Assembly (NCBI GenBank): GCA_015146655.1
Contig: VKHL01000030.1
Location: 1-64,000 of the forward strand
DNA length: 64,000 nucleotides
Direction of reading: 5' to 3'
Source of the DNA: Ochromonas danica
Taxonomy: Eukaryota > Sar > Chrysophyceae > Chromulinales > Chromulinaceae
In this document: one piece after another, positions 53,401-64,000 of the stretch
How the letters are laid out: each line of letters begins with the position of its first letter
Position numbering within the stretch: the stretch's first letter is position 1
Notes under the pieces: model-generated
Told to the model about the DNA's origin: nothing
What the model saw: only the letters and a program-made list of their open reading frames with translations
The model's database searches: none
Translations under genes and position numbers: made by a program

Positions 53401-53737
53401 GCCGATTACCGTGGTCTCAGAAGGAAGAGATGATCCAGCTTGGGTGAATGAAATGTTGCCAGTATACAATCACTCCTGTACTTCTGACCCTGGTAAGCAT
53501 CATCCAATCCCAAGTGAAAGTTGAGAGCTAATGTGAATATATCACATATTAGTTTGCATGCGAGAAGGTTGGAGTGTTGTGATCTACACATCCATGGCCA
53601 TAACTGGTCGTTGGAGAGAAGCCTGGAAAGCAACCATGGCTCTTCCTGATTCCGTCTTCGACTCTGCAGGAGCCAACGGCCATTCTTTAACCAACACCTT
53701 GTGGTACATCGCCACAAGACCTGATGTCCCTGTATAA
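50444..53737 (+). CDS. Membrane-anchored GH81 endo-beta-1,3-glucanase
   Basis: Eight exons (50444..50974, 51043..51613, 51691..51771, 51845..52125, 52198..53131, 53227..53324, 53396..53492, 53553..53737) give about 925 residues. The first 40 residues are cytosolic, then one membrane helix (GIMIFIGSVMVLTILTVVI), so this is a type II membrane protein with the enzyme outside the cytosol. GH81 landmarks are IPLPTNSWYENFLI, RGSPYTSMLYF, the DHHYHYGYHIFAAAV block (catalytic Asp near residue 645) and GRNQESVSEAIAAYEAVALYG (catalytic Glu near 721), ending HSLTNTLWYIATRPD. GH81 enzymes cut beta-1,3-glucans; in an ochrophyte the target could be chrysolaminarin or wall callose, or prey and fungal walls. 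Confidence 0.88.
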
Positions 53738-54149
53738 TTTTAATCAGTGGATTTAGACGCTATTTTTGCAGTCAATATTTTTGAGGTAATTTGTCACCCT
53801 TCTGTTGACAAAGTTTGATACTGGTATCTTCTCCTTCTTCTGGCATTAGGCCAATGAGCCATTGCTTGCATTGATGATGTAGGCCTCTCGTGAACTACTG
53901 TAGCATTTGGTCAGAAAGTTTGTTTTGTTGAATTCTTGTTGTTGTACTCGCCATGGAAGTTGCTGTTGTTGTTTGGATTGACTTTGACTAACCCTGTTCT
54001 ACACTTTGTAATTAACAAATCTCACGCTCGCTCAACGACCGTGTCAGACATTTAACATGATAATCACTACTAGATGCTTCACAGCGGGTATCACAGCAAA
54101 CTACCGTAGACAATAACATAACACCAACCATCTTGAACGATTAGGAAGG
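53738..54149. other. Convergent spacer, GH81 to kinesin
   Basis: Convergent 3' flanks. I see no gene, repeat or structured element. Confidence 0.5.
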
Positions 54150-57100
54150 TCATGAGTCCCACCTGGGCAGACCTTGTTGTGAGGAGTAGGAAGAAGACAA
54201 CCCATTATTCCCTCCCAGACCTAACCCTGAAGTCCCGCTGGGTGCTCCTGCTCCTGTTCCACCTCCATAGTATCCTCTCGAAGGGACTTGGGGGGAAGGT
54301 GCTCTACCTTTTTGTAATGGCCAGCCTTGGGTGTTGTTACTATAGGAGAAAGCATGGTCGTGGTGGATGTAGGGAGTGGATGACGGAAGGGGGGGAATGG
54401 AAGTTGTTCCTGCAGGCGGGGCAATAGAAAGAACAGGAGCAGGTGCAGACGACTTCGAGGAAGAAGACTGCGGAGAAGGCTCGTGCAAAGGTGGGGGAGG
54501 AGGCGGGGGAGCGCCGGCAGCTGCATTTCTCAATGCAGCGATGGAAGCATTCACCAGGCGTTGCAACGCTGCCACATCCTTCAGCAACCACAAAAAGTAA
54601 AACAAGCAAATTAATCACGATTAGAGATGTGAGATAACGAGAGAGCATCAAACCTTCGTGAGGGCTTGTCCAGCTGGCGAGCCATTCACTGCAACTGTGT
54701 TGACCACGGCAGTCGCGGTCTGCGCTACACTCTGTACCAATACTTTAATCTTGTGCTCCAAGATGGTTTGAACTGCTTCCCTTTCTTTGACTAACGTATC
54801 ACATCTCATCTATCATAACAAAAACAGAATGGACATAAACAGCTTTAATGGTGAGAACAGGAAAGACATCAAAATTCTATTGTTCTATTACCTGCAAGGT
54901 ATTGTTGCTATCAGCATGGGCTGAACGAGAGAGATCTTGTTTTAATCGCTCATTCTAATACAGAGAGGACAACAACAACCAAACATAATGAAGAGTGTAA
55001 GCCTTGTTGCACGAGAAAAATGAGAAATCTCAACTCTTACTTCTTGACGTAGATTGTGTACAAGTTCATCTGATGAAGAAGAATCAGAGGAAGCACCCTC
55101 TCGTAATCGATCCATGACCTTATCTAAGAGGTTCTTGACATCTTGTCTACTTTGTAAACGTGCTGCTTCTGTTGGCCAAGGTATCATACTTAAATAACGT
55201 TCCATTTCTTGATGCATGACCTGTTCCATAACACGACGACCAGGAATCTTCAAATTATTGTGTCCATCATGACTATGATTATGACTATTCATAGATTGTG
55301 TTGCATGACTCTCTGCTAGACGTGCTTCTAACGCAGCTAATTGAGATTTCTGATTCTCCACAAGACTAGATAATTGACGAATTTTCTCTTCTGCTGCTTT
55401 ATTATTGTTATGAGAATTAGATCGCATAGAAGGACTAAAAGCATCATCTCCATCATCCACTTGAATCTCTAATGGACCGGAGGATTTCTTAGCACGATTT
55501 CTTTCTTCTTCAGCCCAATTATCTAAGATACGCGTTAACTCATCATTCTTCTGTGGTGAGGTAGCATTCACTTCCATAGAGATACGTTGCAATTTAATTA
55601 ATAATGCAGACTTTTCATCTAATTTCTCTTCTAATTCCTTTTGATGACGATCATAAGCATCTAATTCATCTTGTAAAGCAGTAATTTGTTCATCACGTTC
55701 AACTAATCGTTGTGTTAAAGCAATCATAATATCACGTTGTTTTAATAATAATTGTTTATATCGATCAACTTGTGCTTTCTCAACTTCAATACTTTCTCTT
55801 TCACGTTCTAAATCTGCTAATTTAAATTCATATTCTTGTCTTAATCGATCTTGTTGTTCTTTCATTAAGACTTCTGTGGGACCATTATTCGCTGCACCAT
55901 ATCCTGCAGCTTTAGGATCTAATTGTCCACGAATCATTTGATTCATTAACGTAGCAATGCGTTCTTCCAGTTTCTTCTTCTCTTCCTTTTCTTTCATAAA
56001 CTCTAAAGAACGAGCTTCTAAAGCACGTATAGCTGCAACTTTATCTGCTTCTGCTCGTTTACGTTGTTCATCTAATTCTAATAGACGACGTTTATCCACC
56101 ACATTCTTACTTCGTTCTTCTAATTCAGCACGTAATTGCTTTAGTTCTCGTTCATACTTCCTTAATAAGGATTTCTGATCCAAATCTTCATTCACTTTCG
56201 CTTCATTACGAATATTCTTAGCACGATTAGCAAATTTCAATGTAGAAATTGTCTCTAGCATAGCCTCATAAGCTGGTGATACCATGGCCATCATGGTAGT
56301 CTTACAATTCCCACCTAAAGAATCTTCTAACATACGTGTTAGCTTACTATTACGATAAGGAATATGTTGTCGATTTTGACTTTTTGTTAATGCAGAGATA
56401 ACATATCCCAACATAGTCAAAGAACGATTAATTTGTCGACTTTCTTCAAATCGTTGGCCCGTGGCACCAGATTGTTCAACACGTTCAGAACCTGCTAAAT
56501 CAACCAGATTTAACTTGCCCACTTTAAATGTTTGTCGTAAATGATCTTCTAATCGATTCATTTCTTGCTCACGATGTACACCACGAACATACATGAATCG
56601 TTGGAAATCTTCAGGTGAGAGTTCTACACCTTGATCATCCACATAGACAGTCTCTGACTGCTCCACGATGACAATGAAAACAGCATGGGAACGAGAGGAG
56701 ACTTCGTTCATGCGAGTTTCACCTGTTGCTCGTACAGAAGCACCACGTTCCATTAGGCCATAGATCTCAGAAGGCGATCGCACCACCCATTCTGACAAAC
56801 CCTCTACATAGACACCACGTTTCTTATCTTCACGAATATTGAGATTATTACGATCTGGTTTTAATAAGTCAGAAATCTGTCTCCAATAGTAGTGGGTGGG
56901 TGGGTAACCAATATAGTGTACAGTGTACATACAGAAATCATTGACAAAGAATTAGAGGTTGGAATGGTATGGTATGACACTGGTGTGGTAGTTCACGAAC
57001 CTGCTCATTGTAGATTTGTAAATAGGAAGCACGAACAAGAAATCTCATCCGTGGACTAGCAAATCGTTGAATATGATTGAAGATCTGCTCAATAGCTCGA

Positions 57101-57912
57101 GGAATGATTCCTCGTGCTTCAATATTTCCTTCACGATTAAAGCCCTCCCTATCATACCATGTCAATCACCAAACAAGATCATCATATCAGACAAAGTTGA
57201 AGGCTATAAAGTGTTTGTGACGTATTATATGCAATTGATCATATGGCAGGGGAGAAGGATTGTAGCTGTGAGGGTGCCCCATATGACAATAAGAGTGGCA
57301 CCACAGAATAGCAGGGCAATAGTGACATGGCAGATATATAGATAGGGCAGGGCAATAACAAGGGCTTACATGGTGTAGGTCTTGCCAGCACCTGTCTGTC
57401 CATAGGCAAAGATCGTGGCGTTATAACCTTGTAATGCAGAGTCTACAACAGTCCGTGCTGTGGTCTCATAGACTTTCTCTTGGGTGCAATACTGACTGTA
57501 GACATAGTCGAAGGTGAAGGTGTAGGTGGTATAGGGACCAGGGTTAGCCACTACATTGCCGTCACCATCCACCACAGCATCGATATTCTCCGAGACAGTC
57601 AGGCACTGCTCGGTGTCATTCACTGCCACGACATTTCTGAAAGGCTCATCTCCGGACAACTCTCTGGGTAGAGGAGGACGAACTCGAATGACCACCTGGG
57701 CGAAGACAGAAAGATATTGAAAAATAAGATATGAAAACTGAAATAGAAGAATCTTCTTTCAGTTCTTCGTTAATGAAAGTAGAAGAGACTACCTTAAAAT
57801 TGGTATTTCTTTCTTGTCTGATTTTTGGAGTTTTAACTGTTAAAGAATTAAGAGAACCACCACCTGTAAATGACATTCTTGATGCTGCTGCCCTTGATCC
57901 ATTGATACTCAT
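54150..57912 (-). CDS. N-terminal-motor kinesin
   Basis: Seven exons on the minus strand: 57912..57793, 57695..57370, 57148..57001, 56876..55041, 54954..54892, 54809..54654 and 54578..54150, about 1025 residues. The motor starts KVVIRVRPPLP and has the P-loop GQTGAGKTYTM, switch I NEVSSRSHAVF, switch II LVDLAGSERVEQSGA and the microtubule-contact helix HIPYRNSKLTRMLEDSLGGN. An insertion of some 35 residues (VDDQGVELSPEDFQRFMYVRG) lies before LNLVDLAG. A long coiled coil (about residues 390-620) follows, and the tail is Pro/Gly/Ser-rich. Subfamily not certain; the insertion and tail recall kinesins with a long neck rather than conventional KIF5. It should move along microtubules in the cytoplasm. 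Divergent from the Q-rich gene. Confidence 0.88.
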
Positions 57913-58332
57913 CTTTTCTTATCCTCTCAATAGATGCAAGCTAGTCAATACTATCCTTCAAATCGCTTTGGACAGCAACGACAAGATGGACTGCCAAATG
58001 CCCAGAGTTTTACTATCTGGCGATCCTATTTCGTTTTCGCACTTTCGCACAATCGCGTTTCGTGGTATGGGAATTTGGAGTTTTCGTCCTGAAAGTTCCG
58101 AAGTTCTTCCAAGAAAAAACCGTCAAAACATCACTTTTGGCTGTCCCGGATCCGTCAAGTGAGGTTGAAATGGAGAGTGTGGGTGTGCGGCAGCAAATCT
58201 GTCTGCTGGAACAGGGTGGGGCAAGTTCTTCTCTCGTCCTTTTCTCCCAAAGTAACCCGTCCTTGTTTGAATTTCCATCCTTTTCTTGGTGAAAGAACAA
58301 CATCAATCACCTCTTGAAAGCCAGGATTTTTC
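57913..58332. promoter_or_regulatory. Divergent promoter, kinesin and Q-rich genes
   Basis: No gene. TTTCGTTTTCGCACTTTCGC near 58028, then CGCGTTTCG, GTTTTCGTCC and TTCCGAAG within the next 80 bases, form one of the densest TTTCG/CGAAA clusters in the window. Confidence 0.45.
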
Positions 58333-60180
58333 ATGTCAACAATTTCTAGCGGACAAATTTTGAATCAGCCACCACCTCGGCATCCCTCAACTGACCCTCC
58401 ACAGTCACTCAGTGGTAAAAAAGCCTTTTCAAACTATGTCATGACGTGAAAGACTTCTAACTTTCTATCATCTCTCTTGGGTCTTAATTCCTAGGCACTA
58501 AACGTACTTCCTCTCAGGCTGGCTCTCAAGATCAATCTCACTTTGTCCTGCCCAAATGGTCGAAAGAGGAGATCGACAAGCGACTGGAGGACTGTGCGAA
58601 GTTCTTACAAGAGTGGAAAGATCATATGGACAAGACAGGTACACCCAACCTTCTCTCCTAATCCTTTCTGTGTGATAAAGTGGTCAACCTCACTTTGTCT
58701 TTCGTTGCCGTTGTTGTGTGGCTCAGATCGTTTGAAAAAGGAAGAGATCAGTACTCAAGACCTACATCGACATATCACATTGGTAAAGTTGTCTCTCCAT
58801 ACTTTTCAGAAGAGGTTACTTACTCGCACTGTGTTATTGTCATAGAAGCGAAAGCTTCATGATAATCTCGGGATCATGGCCAGAATGGTACAGCACCAGG
58901 TAAGAATGGCCTGTCTAACTGCCATTCGATGGTGACTTTGAATTGATGGGGAATGGCGTCTAGGTTAAATTGAGACGTCCTCCAGACAATCCTTCTGCCA
59001 CTACTGCGACCACTGCTGCTCCTACAAACATAAATCAAAAGATGCAAGCTCAGTTGCCCCAGCAGCAGCCTCAAGCTTCATCTGCTGGAGCTGCAGCTTC
59101 GGCAGGAAGAGTCACCAATACTTACCAGCCACAACCAGGATTTTCGAATGCAGTGTATCCCAGTCAAATGGCTTATGCACCTCGGCATCTGTATGTGCAG
59201 CAGCCAAATCAAACAATGCAAGCCATGCCCGGAAACCCTTCTGTCGCTCCATCCGCTCCTTACACTGCTTCAAATAACCCGCACCTTGTACGTGTTCCTC
59301 CTGGAGCCGCACCGCAGTCAATGCCGTCAAGTGGTGGGTATCGAGGTGTTGTAAATGGCGATCCTTCCCAAGTTTATGCCATGAACCAGGCTCCTCAACA
59401 ACAGCAACCGCAACCAACATCGACTAATGCCACTGCTGGTTCCATGCCACGTCCGCCTTATCCTCTTCAAAACATGCCGCCTCAAGGTTATTATGTAAAT
59501 TATCAAGGTTATCCTTCTCAGCAAGGGCCACAGATGATGGGAATGAATCCAGATGCCTCTAAGAATGCTGCAATAGGCTCAAAGACTGGTGGAAATGGCT
59601 CTACGGTGGAAAATCAAACAATGTATTATCAACACCCTCAAACAGGTGTTGTTTATCAACAACCTTTTTTGTCCCAGGGCCATCCAGCTGGGAAAATGAC
59701 TATTGCTCCTGTTGGGATGCAAAATGGCGGTGGTATCAATGGTGTTATGACCAACGGTACAACCGAAGCCAACAGCACGACCCAAGCAGTGCAACAGCAG
59801 TCTCAACAAGTACAAGCGCAACAAAATCAGCAGCAACAACAACAACAACCTCACATGCAGCAAATGCAGCAGCAACAACAGCAGCAGCAGATGCAAGTTA
59901 ACAATGGTGCTCCCATGGGCTATTACTATGGATACAATCAAGGTCCTCCAAATGGATATATGTATAGATCTGTTCCCGATGGTTATCGAGGACCTGATAG
60001 TGCAGGAATGGCAAAAGGGTATGTGCAACCCCCGTTTCAAAATACACACCCGGGACATCAATTTGCACCACAGCAGCAGCAACAACAACAACAGCAACTG
60101 TCCCAACAAGCAGGACAGGCACCGCAGCCGCAACGTATGATGATTTATCAACAGAATCCACATCAGCAACAACAACTCTT

Positions 60181-60229
<49 letters not shown>

Positions 60230-60853
60230 CAACATGCTCAGCAGCAACAACAACCTGGATCTGCCCCCACCATTCAGCTTCCTTCTGCTACACAAACAAG
60301 TATTGGTGGCCACTATCAGCAGTATAATCCGTCTTCGGGTCATCAAGCCTATCAATCTCAACAGTATGGTCAACAACAAGGCCAAGGCATGATGACCATG
60401 TCTTCTCAACAAGCTATGATGCAACAGCATCAACAGCAACAACAACACCACATGCAGCAACAACATTACATGCAACAACAGCAGATGCAAGCCCAACAAG
60501 GCCAGGCAAGGGGTGTGATGAGCCAACAAATCCCCCCTAATCAAGGTTTGCAGCAATCAATGCAACACAATCCTATGAATATGCCTTCCTCCATGCCCAT
60601 GAATCATCAAAATTACCCGCAGGTGATTCACCATCAACACTCGCAGTCGTTAATGCAACATCAGCAGCAAACATCTCGTCCGATGATGCAGGCACCTGTT
60701 GGGGCTTCTTCTAATACCATCAACCAAGCTACTTCTGTGAACATGAATGGTGAATCGGGGGTGACAATTGGGTCTTACAAGACAGAATCAACGAGTGTTA
60801 ACCCTGTTCCTTCGGTGACTACTGCAGTGTCAAATTCCTTGCCACCTCGGTAA
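58333..60853 (+). CDS. Gln-rich nuclear-type protein, unknown
   Basis: Five exons (58333..58414, 58495..58638, 58727..58782, 58846..58899, 58964..60853) give about 741 residues. The first 110 residues form a helical region (PKWSKEEIDKRLEDCAKFLQEW, then HDNLGIMARMVQHQVKLRR). The rest is disordered: Pro/Ala/Ser, then Gln- and Met-rich runs, with a polyglutamine tract of about 18 residues near 60180..60235, partly pure CAG. This is typical of transcription co-activators such as Mediator or SWI/SNF subunits, but I cannot name a family. The exon 3-4 intron could also use an inner CAG acceptor near 58807, which would change the reading frame and end early. Confidence 0.65.
60178..60238 (+). repeat. 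CAG/CAA polyglutamine tract
   Basis: About a dozen pure CAG codons followed by CAA/CAG codons, in frame in the Gln-rich gene. Pure CAG runs are prone to length change. Confidence 0.85.
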
Positions 60854-60988
60854 CGTCGATTATTGGATAGTTTTTTATTAGGTGTGAATGCACATAGTTT
60901 GTAAATGCGTTAACTGGAACGGTTGGCATCGACAAATCAATATTTAGGTGTTTTACTGCAGTTAGGTTTAGTGGACTTCATGATTACA

Positions 60989-62453
60989 TCAACTGACTTC
61001 GAAAGGCTGAGTATCGTTCTTAGTCATCTTCTTCCGTAGCTCACTGATCTTTCTACCAAATGGATCGCTTTCAAAGCGAATTTCTTTCATGCCGTTGAGA
61101 ACAATAACGCCAGACGTGACGTTCTCCACAGTCGTTGGCAAAGATGGCGTGGGCAACAAAACAGATTTCAACTCCAGGGAAGCTGAAGCAGGATATGCTA
61201 CTCTTTCAGAGAGTTGGTCGTCCTTACTGGTGAGCTGTAGTGAACACAATACCCTTTCATCAGATCAAAACAATATAAATCATAATGAGGTTTTAATTAC
61301 CGTGTAGCCAAATAAATCCATGAATGGCTGAGTGATCTTCGCCACAGTCAAAGCATCATCCAAACACATGACTTGCAATGCCTTTCCAATCTTTCTCTGA
61401 ACAAACCACCAATGCTATAATAAGATCACATATCTAGCAAGAGAATAGTAGCGCATTTACATTGCGAGTTTTGTATCCCATGGCAGTATCAACCACAGAA
61501 TGTTTGCGCATAAAGCGCTGGAGACCTACAGGAACACGCCCTTGACGGAGAAACTCAATCACTTTCTCCAAACTCCCCTTTTAGTATATGCATTGTTACA
61601 CGTGACCACGGATAAGGACAGAAGAAAAAGGCAATCAACATTGTTCAGACCTGTTCATCATTGAGCAAATCTTCATAGCGCAACAATAATATCGGAACGG
61701 TTCTTTGTTGTTCAATCCAAAATCGGTGAAAATCTACCCAAACTTGTGCTTCATTAATAATGAACTCTCTCCAAACAGAGTTAAGATTATCAAACGCCTA
61801 AAATCCATTAAAAAAGAGAGTAATAGTAAGTAATCAATACAGCTACCATCAGTTACCATCTATACAAGGCAATGACCAACCTGAGGTGTAAGGTTCTTGT
61901 CATGTGTATTAGTCATCCCCATATGGAAATAAGATTGAATAGCATCAAATGGATTACGTACTAGTAAAACCACTCGTGAACTATTCAGTTTCAAAAACCC
62001 TAATCGTTCTGGATAGTGTGTTTTGACAATCCAGACAGATTGGTCAGTCACTCCTTCGCCTTGATAACCCAATTGCAATAAACTAGAAGAAAGAGTGCGA
62101 TTAGGTCGACTATCACTGCCAGTGACAATACCTGTTTCTTTTTCTAATAGCTTGCGCATAAACGAATTGCCTGATCGAGGATAACTTACAAGAGAGACTT
62201 TCTCATGTAGAGAGTATTTCCCCAAAAATCGTGGCAGAAGTGAGCAAGTAGAAGATGACGATGATGACGATGACAAAGGTTGAGAAGATCGTATTCGACA
62301 TCCTTTTCGAAAGGCTTTCTCTCTCAAGAAAGAGACAAAAGCTGCACGACTTGTGCATCCAAGAAGCCAAAGTTCGGTCAAAGTGAGATAGTTCAAAATT
62401 TCCGAAAATTCTGCCCATGCTAAGACGGGAAAGACTAATTGTCTTAATGACAT
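60989..62453 (-). CDS. Sulfotransferase with F-box-like N-terminus
   Basis: Five exons on the minus strand: 62453..61881, 61797..61651, 61577..61461, 61396..61301 and 61234..60989, 392 residues. The PAPS-binding signatures of the Sulfotransfer_1 family are VSYPRSGNSFMRKLLEKE (5'-phosphosulfate loop) and SRVVLLVRNPFDAIQSYFHM (3'-phosphate site); RYEDLLND and the later GYKTRN fit the C-terminal region. The first 45 residues (SEILNYLTLTELWLLGCTSR) look like an F-box, followed by a Ser run. No signal peptide or anchor is seen, so it may act in the cytosol, unlike most Golgi carbohydrate sulfotransferases. Substrate unknown. F-box assignment is by eye. Confidence 0.75.
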
Positions 62454-62705
62454 TGTTAAAAACCTACTGTTCTATATCAATGTCAAGGTTAACTCTAGCA
62501 GCAAAGGATGATACTAGCAAGAAAGTCTCTGTTCTTATTTTTGATGGATGTCAAATGACGATGGCAGTGGGAGAAGCGCGCTGTGTGTGCTGTATGATAA
62601 ACTGCTTCTGCTGCTGTTTGTTGATGTGTTTATTGGTGTTTTGTTGGTGTGTGTTGTTGTTGTCTTCCTCGTCTTCCCCAAGCCTTGGCGGTGTTCGTGT
62701 CCCCA

Positions 62706-63704
62706 ATGAGAAGTCTCCTTGCTATCCTAGTTGCCTTGTCCTTGTACTGTCACTTAATGAGAGCTTTTTCATTATGTAGATTCTCCTTTCATAAGCCACA
62801 TCGAATGGCAACATCTTTCAAGCAAATCTGTTTTGCATCCACCATCCCATCAGATGTGTCGAACACCTTAACACTACCTTCTTCTGCCCCTCTTCTCGCT
62901 AACAACGAACAACCAAACAGCAAAGAATGGGATCTGAAAGGCTTGAAAAAAGAAGTGAACAGACAGCAAATGCGAGCATTTAAGAAAGTTTCAAAAGTTT
63001 CAGAGCGCCTAGCAAGAGAGGAAAAAGCTTTTGCTCTTTTGGCAACTTCCGATAGTGAAGTGAAAAATGAAACCTGTCCAGATCCTATTAGTGTCAAGCA
63101 AGAATTGGAAAGTGCTTCTCAGCGGCTAAAGGCCATCCAAGCCTTGGAGGATAGCCTGGCTGGCATTCAGTCTTCACGGGATCCAAGATTTCAGGTGTTG
63201 CTACCTGTAATTGCTGAACTCAACATCACAGATTCTGCACCTCCTCCTCCTGAGAGAGGACCCAAGAAGGTCAAGAATGTTGCTGGTGGTCCTCGCTTAC
63301 CTTATTTCACCTTCCAAAGTGCTGATGGCATTGATATTCGAGTGGGGAGAACGGCTTCTGATAATGATGATCTTTCTTGTAATAAGGAGCTGCGAGATGA
63401 TTATGACTGGTGGATGCATGTGGCAGGCCATGCGGGCAGTCATGTGGTCATCCGCTATACTGGAGATGACCTGCTGACCAGCTACAAACAAACAGTCATA
63501 GACGCTGCCCTATTAGCTGCAGTGAATTCTAAAGGTAATCAGGGAGGGAAAGTTGCTGTCTCTCTTACTCGATGTCGGAATGTTTCCAAACCACGAGGAG
63601 CCAAGCCAGGGTTAGTCCATTTGAATGGTGAGATTACCCCCGTGAAGGTTGATATCAAAGCTGAAGCAGCACGGCTAGAGCGATTACAAGCAACTAAAAA
63701 GTAG
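62706..63704 (+). CDS. Stand-alone NFACT-R protein, plastid-targeted
   Basis: 332 residues, single exon, starting at MRSLLAILVALSLYCHLMRA. This signal peptide is followed by FSLCRFSFHKPHRM, a bipartite plastid presequence with Phe at the cleavage site. A charged helical region (about residues 70-190; coiled) leads to the NFACT-R domain: PYFTFQSADGIDIRVGRTASDNDDLS, then DYDWWMHVAGHAGSHVVIR and KPRGAKPGLVHL. NFACT-R is the C-terminal RNA-binding part of RqcH/Rqc2/NEMF, which add C-terminal tails to stalled chains on large ribosomal subunits. The NFACT-N and HhH domains are absent. A plastid ribosome-rescue role is inference. Confidence 0.8.
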   Translation: MRSLLAILVALSLYCHLMRAFSLCRFSFHKPHRMATSFKQICFASTIPSDVSNTLTLPSSAPLLANNEQPNSKEWDLKGLKKEVNRQQMRAFKKVSKVSERLAREEKAFALLATSDSEVKNETCPDPISVKQELESASQRLKAIQALEDSLAGIQSSRDPRFQVLLPVIAELNITDSAPPPPERGPKKVKNVAGGPRLPYFTFQSADGIDIRVGRTASDNDDLSCNKELRDDYDWWMHVAGHAGSHVVIRYTGDDLLTSYKQTVIDAALLAAVNSKGNQGGKVAVSLTRCRNVSKPRGAKPGLVHLNGEITPVKVDIKAEAARLERLQATKK

Positions 63705-63924
63705 ATTCGATGCTTAGTATTTTCCCATTTCATTGTTATATAACCATTAATTAATTCATTACTGCACATTTTTCTTCTCTTATCCTCTTTTAAGTTAACT
63801 GTAGTTGCGTCATCCTTGTCGCGAACGGAAATACGAAACCTCCGAATTACGAAAACGAGTTTGGTGGACTGTCTGCCAAGCAAATCTCTCTCTGCCAAGC
63901 AACGATCGATTGACAGGGTATGAA
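63705..63924. promoter_or_regulatory. Promoter region with CGAA words
   Basis: CGCGAACGGAAATACGAAAC and TACGAAAACGAG at about 63818..63862 precede the ATG at 63925. The pattern matches other promoter-like clusters in the window. Confidence 0.35.
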
Positions 63925-64000
63925 ATGATTGGAAGAGTCTTTGAAACCATATTTGGTTCTGCTGAGAAAGCACCGCGAACTCGTAATGAGGAAGCTGTTG
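63925..64000 (+). CDS. Possible Snf7/CHMP4 (ESCRT-III) start, partial
   Basis: The last 76 bases encode MIGRVFETIFGSAEKAPRTR and a few residues more, cut by the window end. A short hydrophobic start with FG followed by a Lys/Pro stretch resembles the N-terminus of CHMP4/Snf7 ESCRT-III subunits, but too little is visible to be sure. Confidence 0.35.
   Translation, partial: MIGRVFETIFGSAEKAPRTRNEEAV

Noticed and set aside
58783-58845. Very short introns (15-31 nt) in the Q-rich gene
   Set aside because: A normal 63-nt intron from 58783 to 58845 keeps the frame and matches the size of other introns here, so tiny introns are not needed.
59579-60556. Antisense Leu-rich frame of 325 codons
   Set aside because: It is the complement of CAG/CAA-rich glutamine codons, which always give Leu runs on the other strand.
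1-64000. tRNA, rRNA, spliceosomal RNA or intact transposon
   Set aside because: I looked for the B-box word, conserved U2/U4/U5/U6 words, reverse-transcriptase and transposase motifs and saw none that hold up; a covariance-model search would be decisive.

Overview
This 64 kb window is nuclear DNA of a eukaryote, most likely an ochrophyte (stramenopile) alga. Three predicted proteins (SBPase, CysRS, an NFACT-R protein) start with a signal peptide followed by an aromatic residue at the predicted cleavage site and a basic, Ser/Thr-containing stretch. This is the bipartite presequence used for secondary red plastids. Ser/Gln/Pro tetrapeptide repeats (SQPS/SQPT) and a Crinkler-like gene also fit stramenopiles. 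Most introns are about 65-100 nt, GT-AG, often ending TTAG or TAG. Placement below ochrophyte level is a guess.

Layout, left to right. 0.4-3.3 kb: a Crinkler-like nuclease/kinase gene next to the truncated remnant of an IGHMBP2-like helicase gene. 3.6-7.4 kb: SCYL2-like pseudokinase. 7.4-16 kb: a small tandem array built from a secreted SQPS/RCC1-repeat gene and an OTUD3-like deubiquitinase gene, holding two near-identical secreted paralogues, one intact OTU gene and one OTU relic. 17.7-26.4 kb: SatP/GPR1 acetate channel, G-alpha, hemerythrin-like protein with a CaaX end, TMEM164, an LLPH/DUF2423 protein and NAC-alpha. 26.6-34.7 kb: membrane-linked nocturnin-like EEP nuclease, an orphan gene, a stretch of broken gene ends, Ecdysoneless and a membrane-anchored KH protein. 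35-43 kb: plastid SBPase, an ER ubiquitin-like protein with an acidic tail, TauE/SafE transporter and CK2-alpha with a 14-nt first coding exon. 43-54 kb: CysRS with microsatellite-filled introns, LCMT1, a small LRR-like protein, TIM21 and a membrane-anchored GH81 beta-1,3-glucanase. 54-64 kb: kinesin, a Gln-rich nuclear-type protein, an F-box-like/sulfotransferase protein, the plastid NFACT-R protein and the first codons of a possible Snf7/CHMP4 gene.

The genes are ordinary monocistronic eukaryotic genes with no operon logic. Several pairs are divergent (EEP/orphan, SBPase/Ubl, LCMT1/LRR-like, kinesin/Q-rich) and their shared upstream regions often carry clusters of CGAAA/TTTCG words. No tRNA, rRNA, CRISPR array or intact transposon was recognised. 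The most notable features are the SQPS/RCC1-OTU array with signs of gene conversion, the Crinkler-like gene abutting a decapitated helicase, a 177-bp perfect duplicate of the EEP gene end, and a stand-alone NFACT-R protein predicted for the plastid. Exon boundaries were inferred by eye from GT/AG sites, reading-frame continuity and family conservation; no transcript evidence was available.
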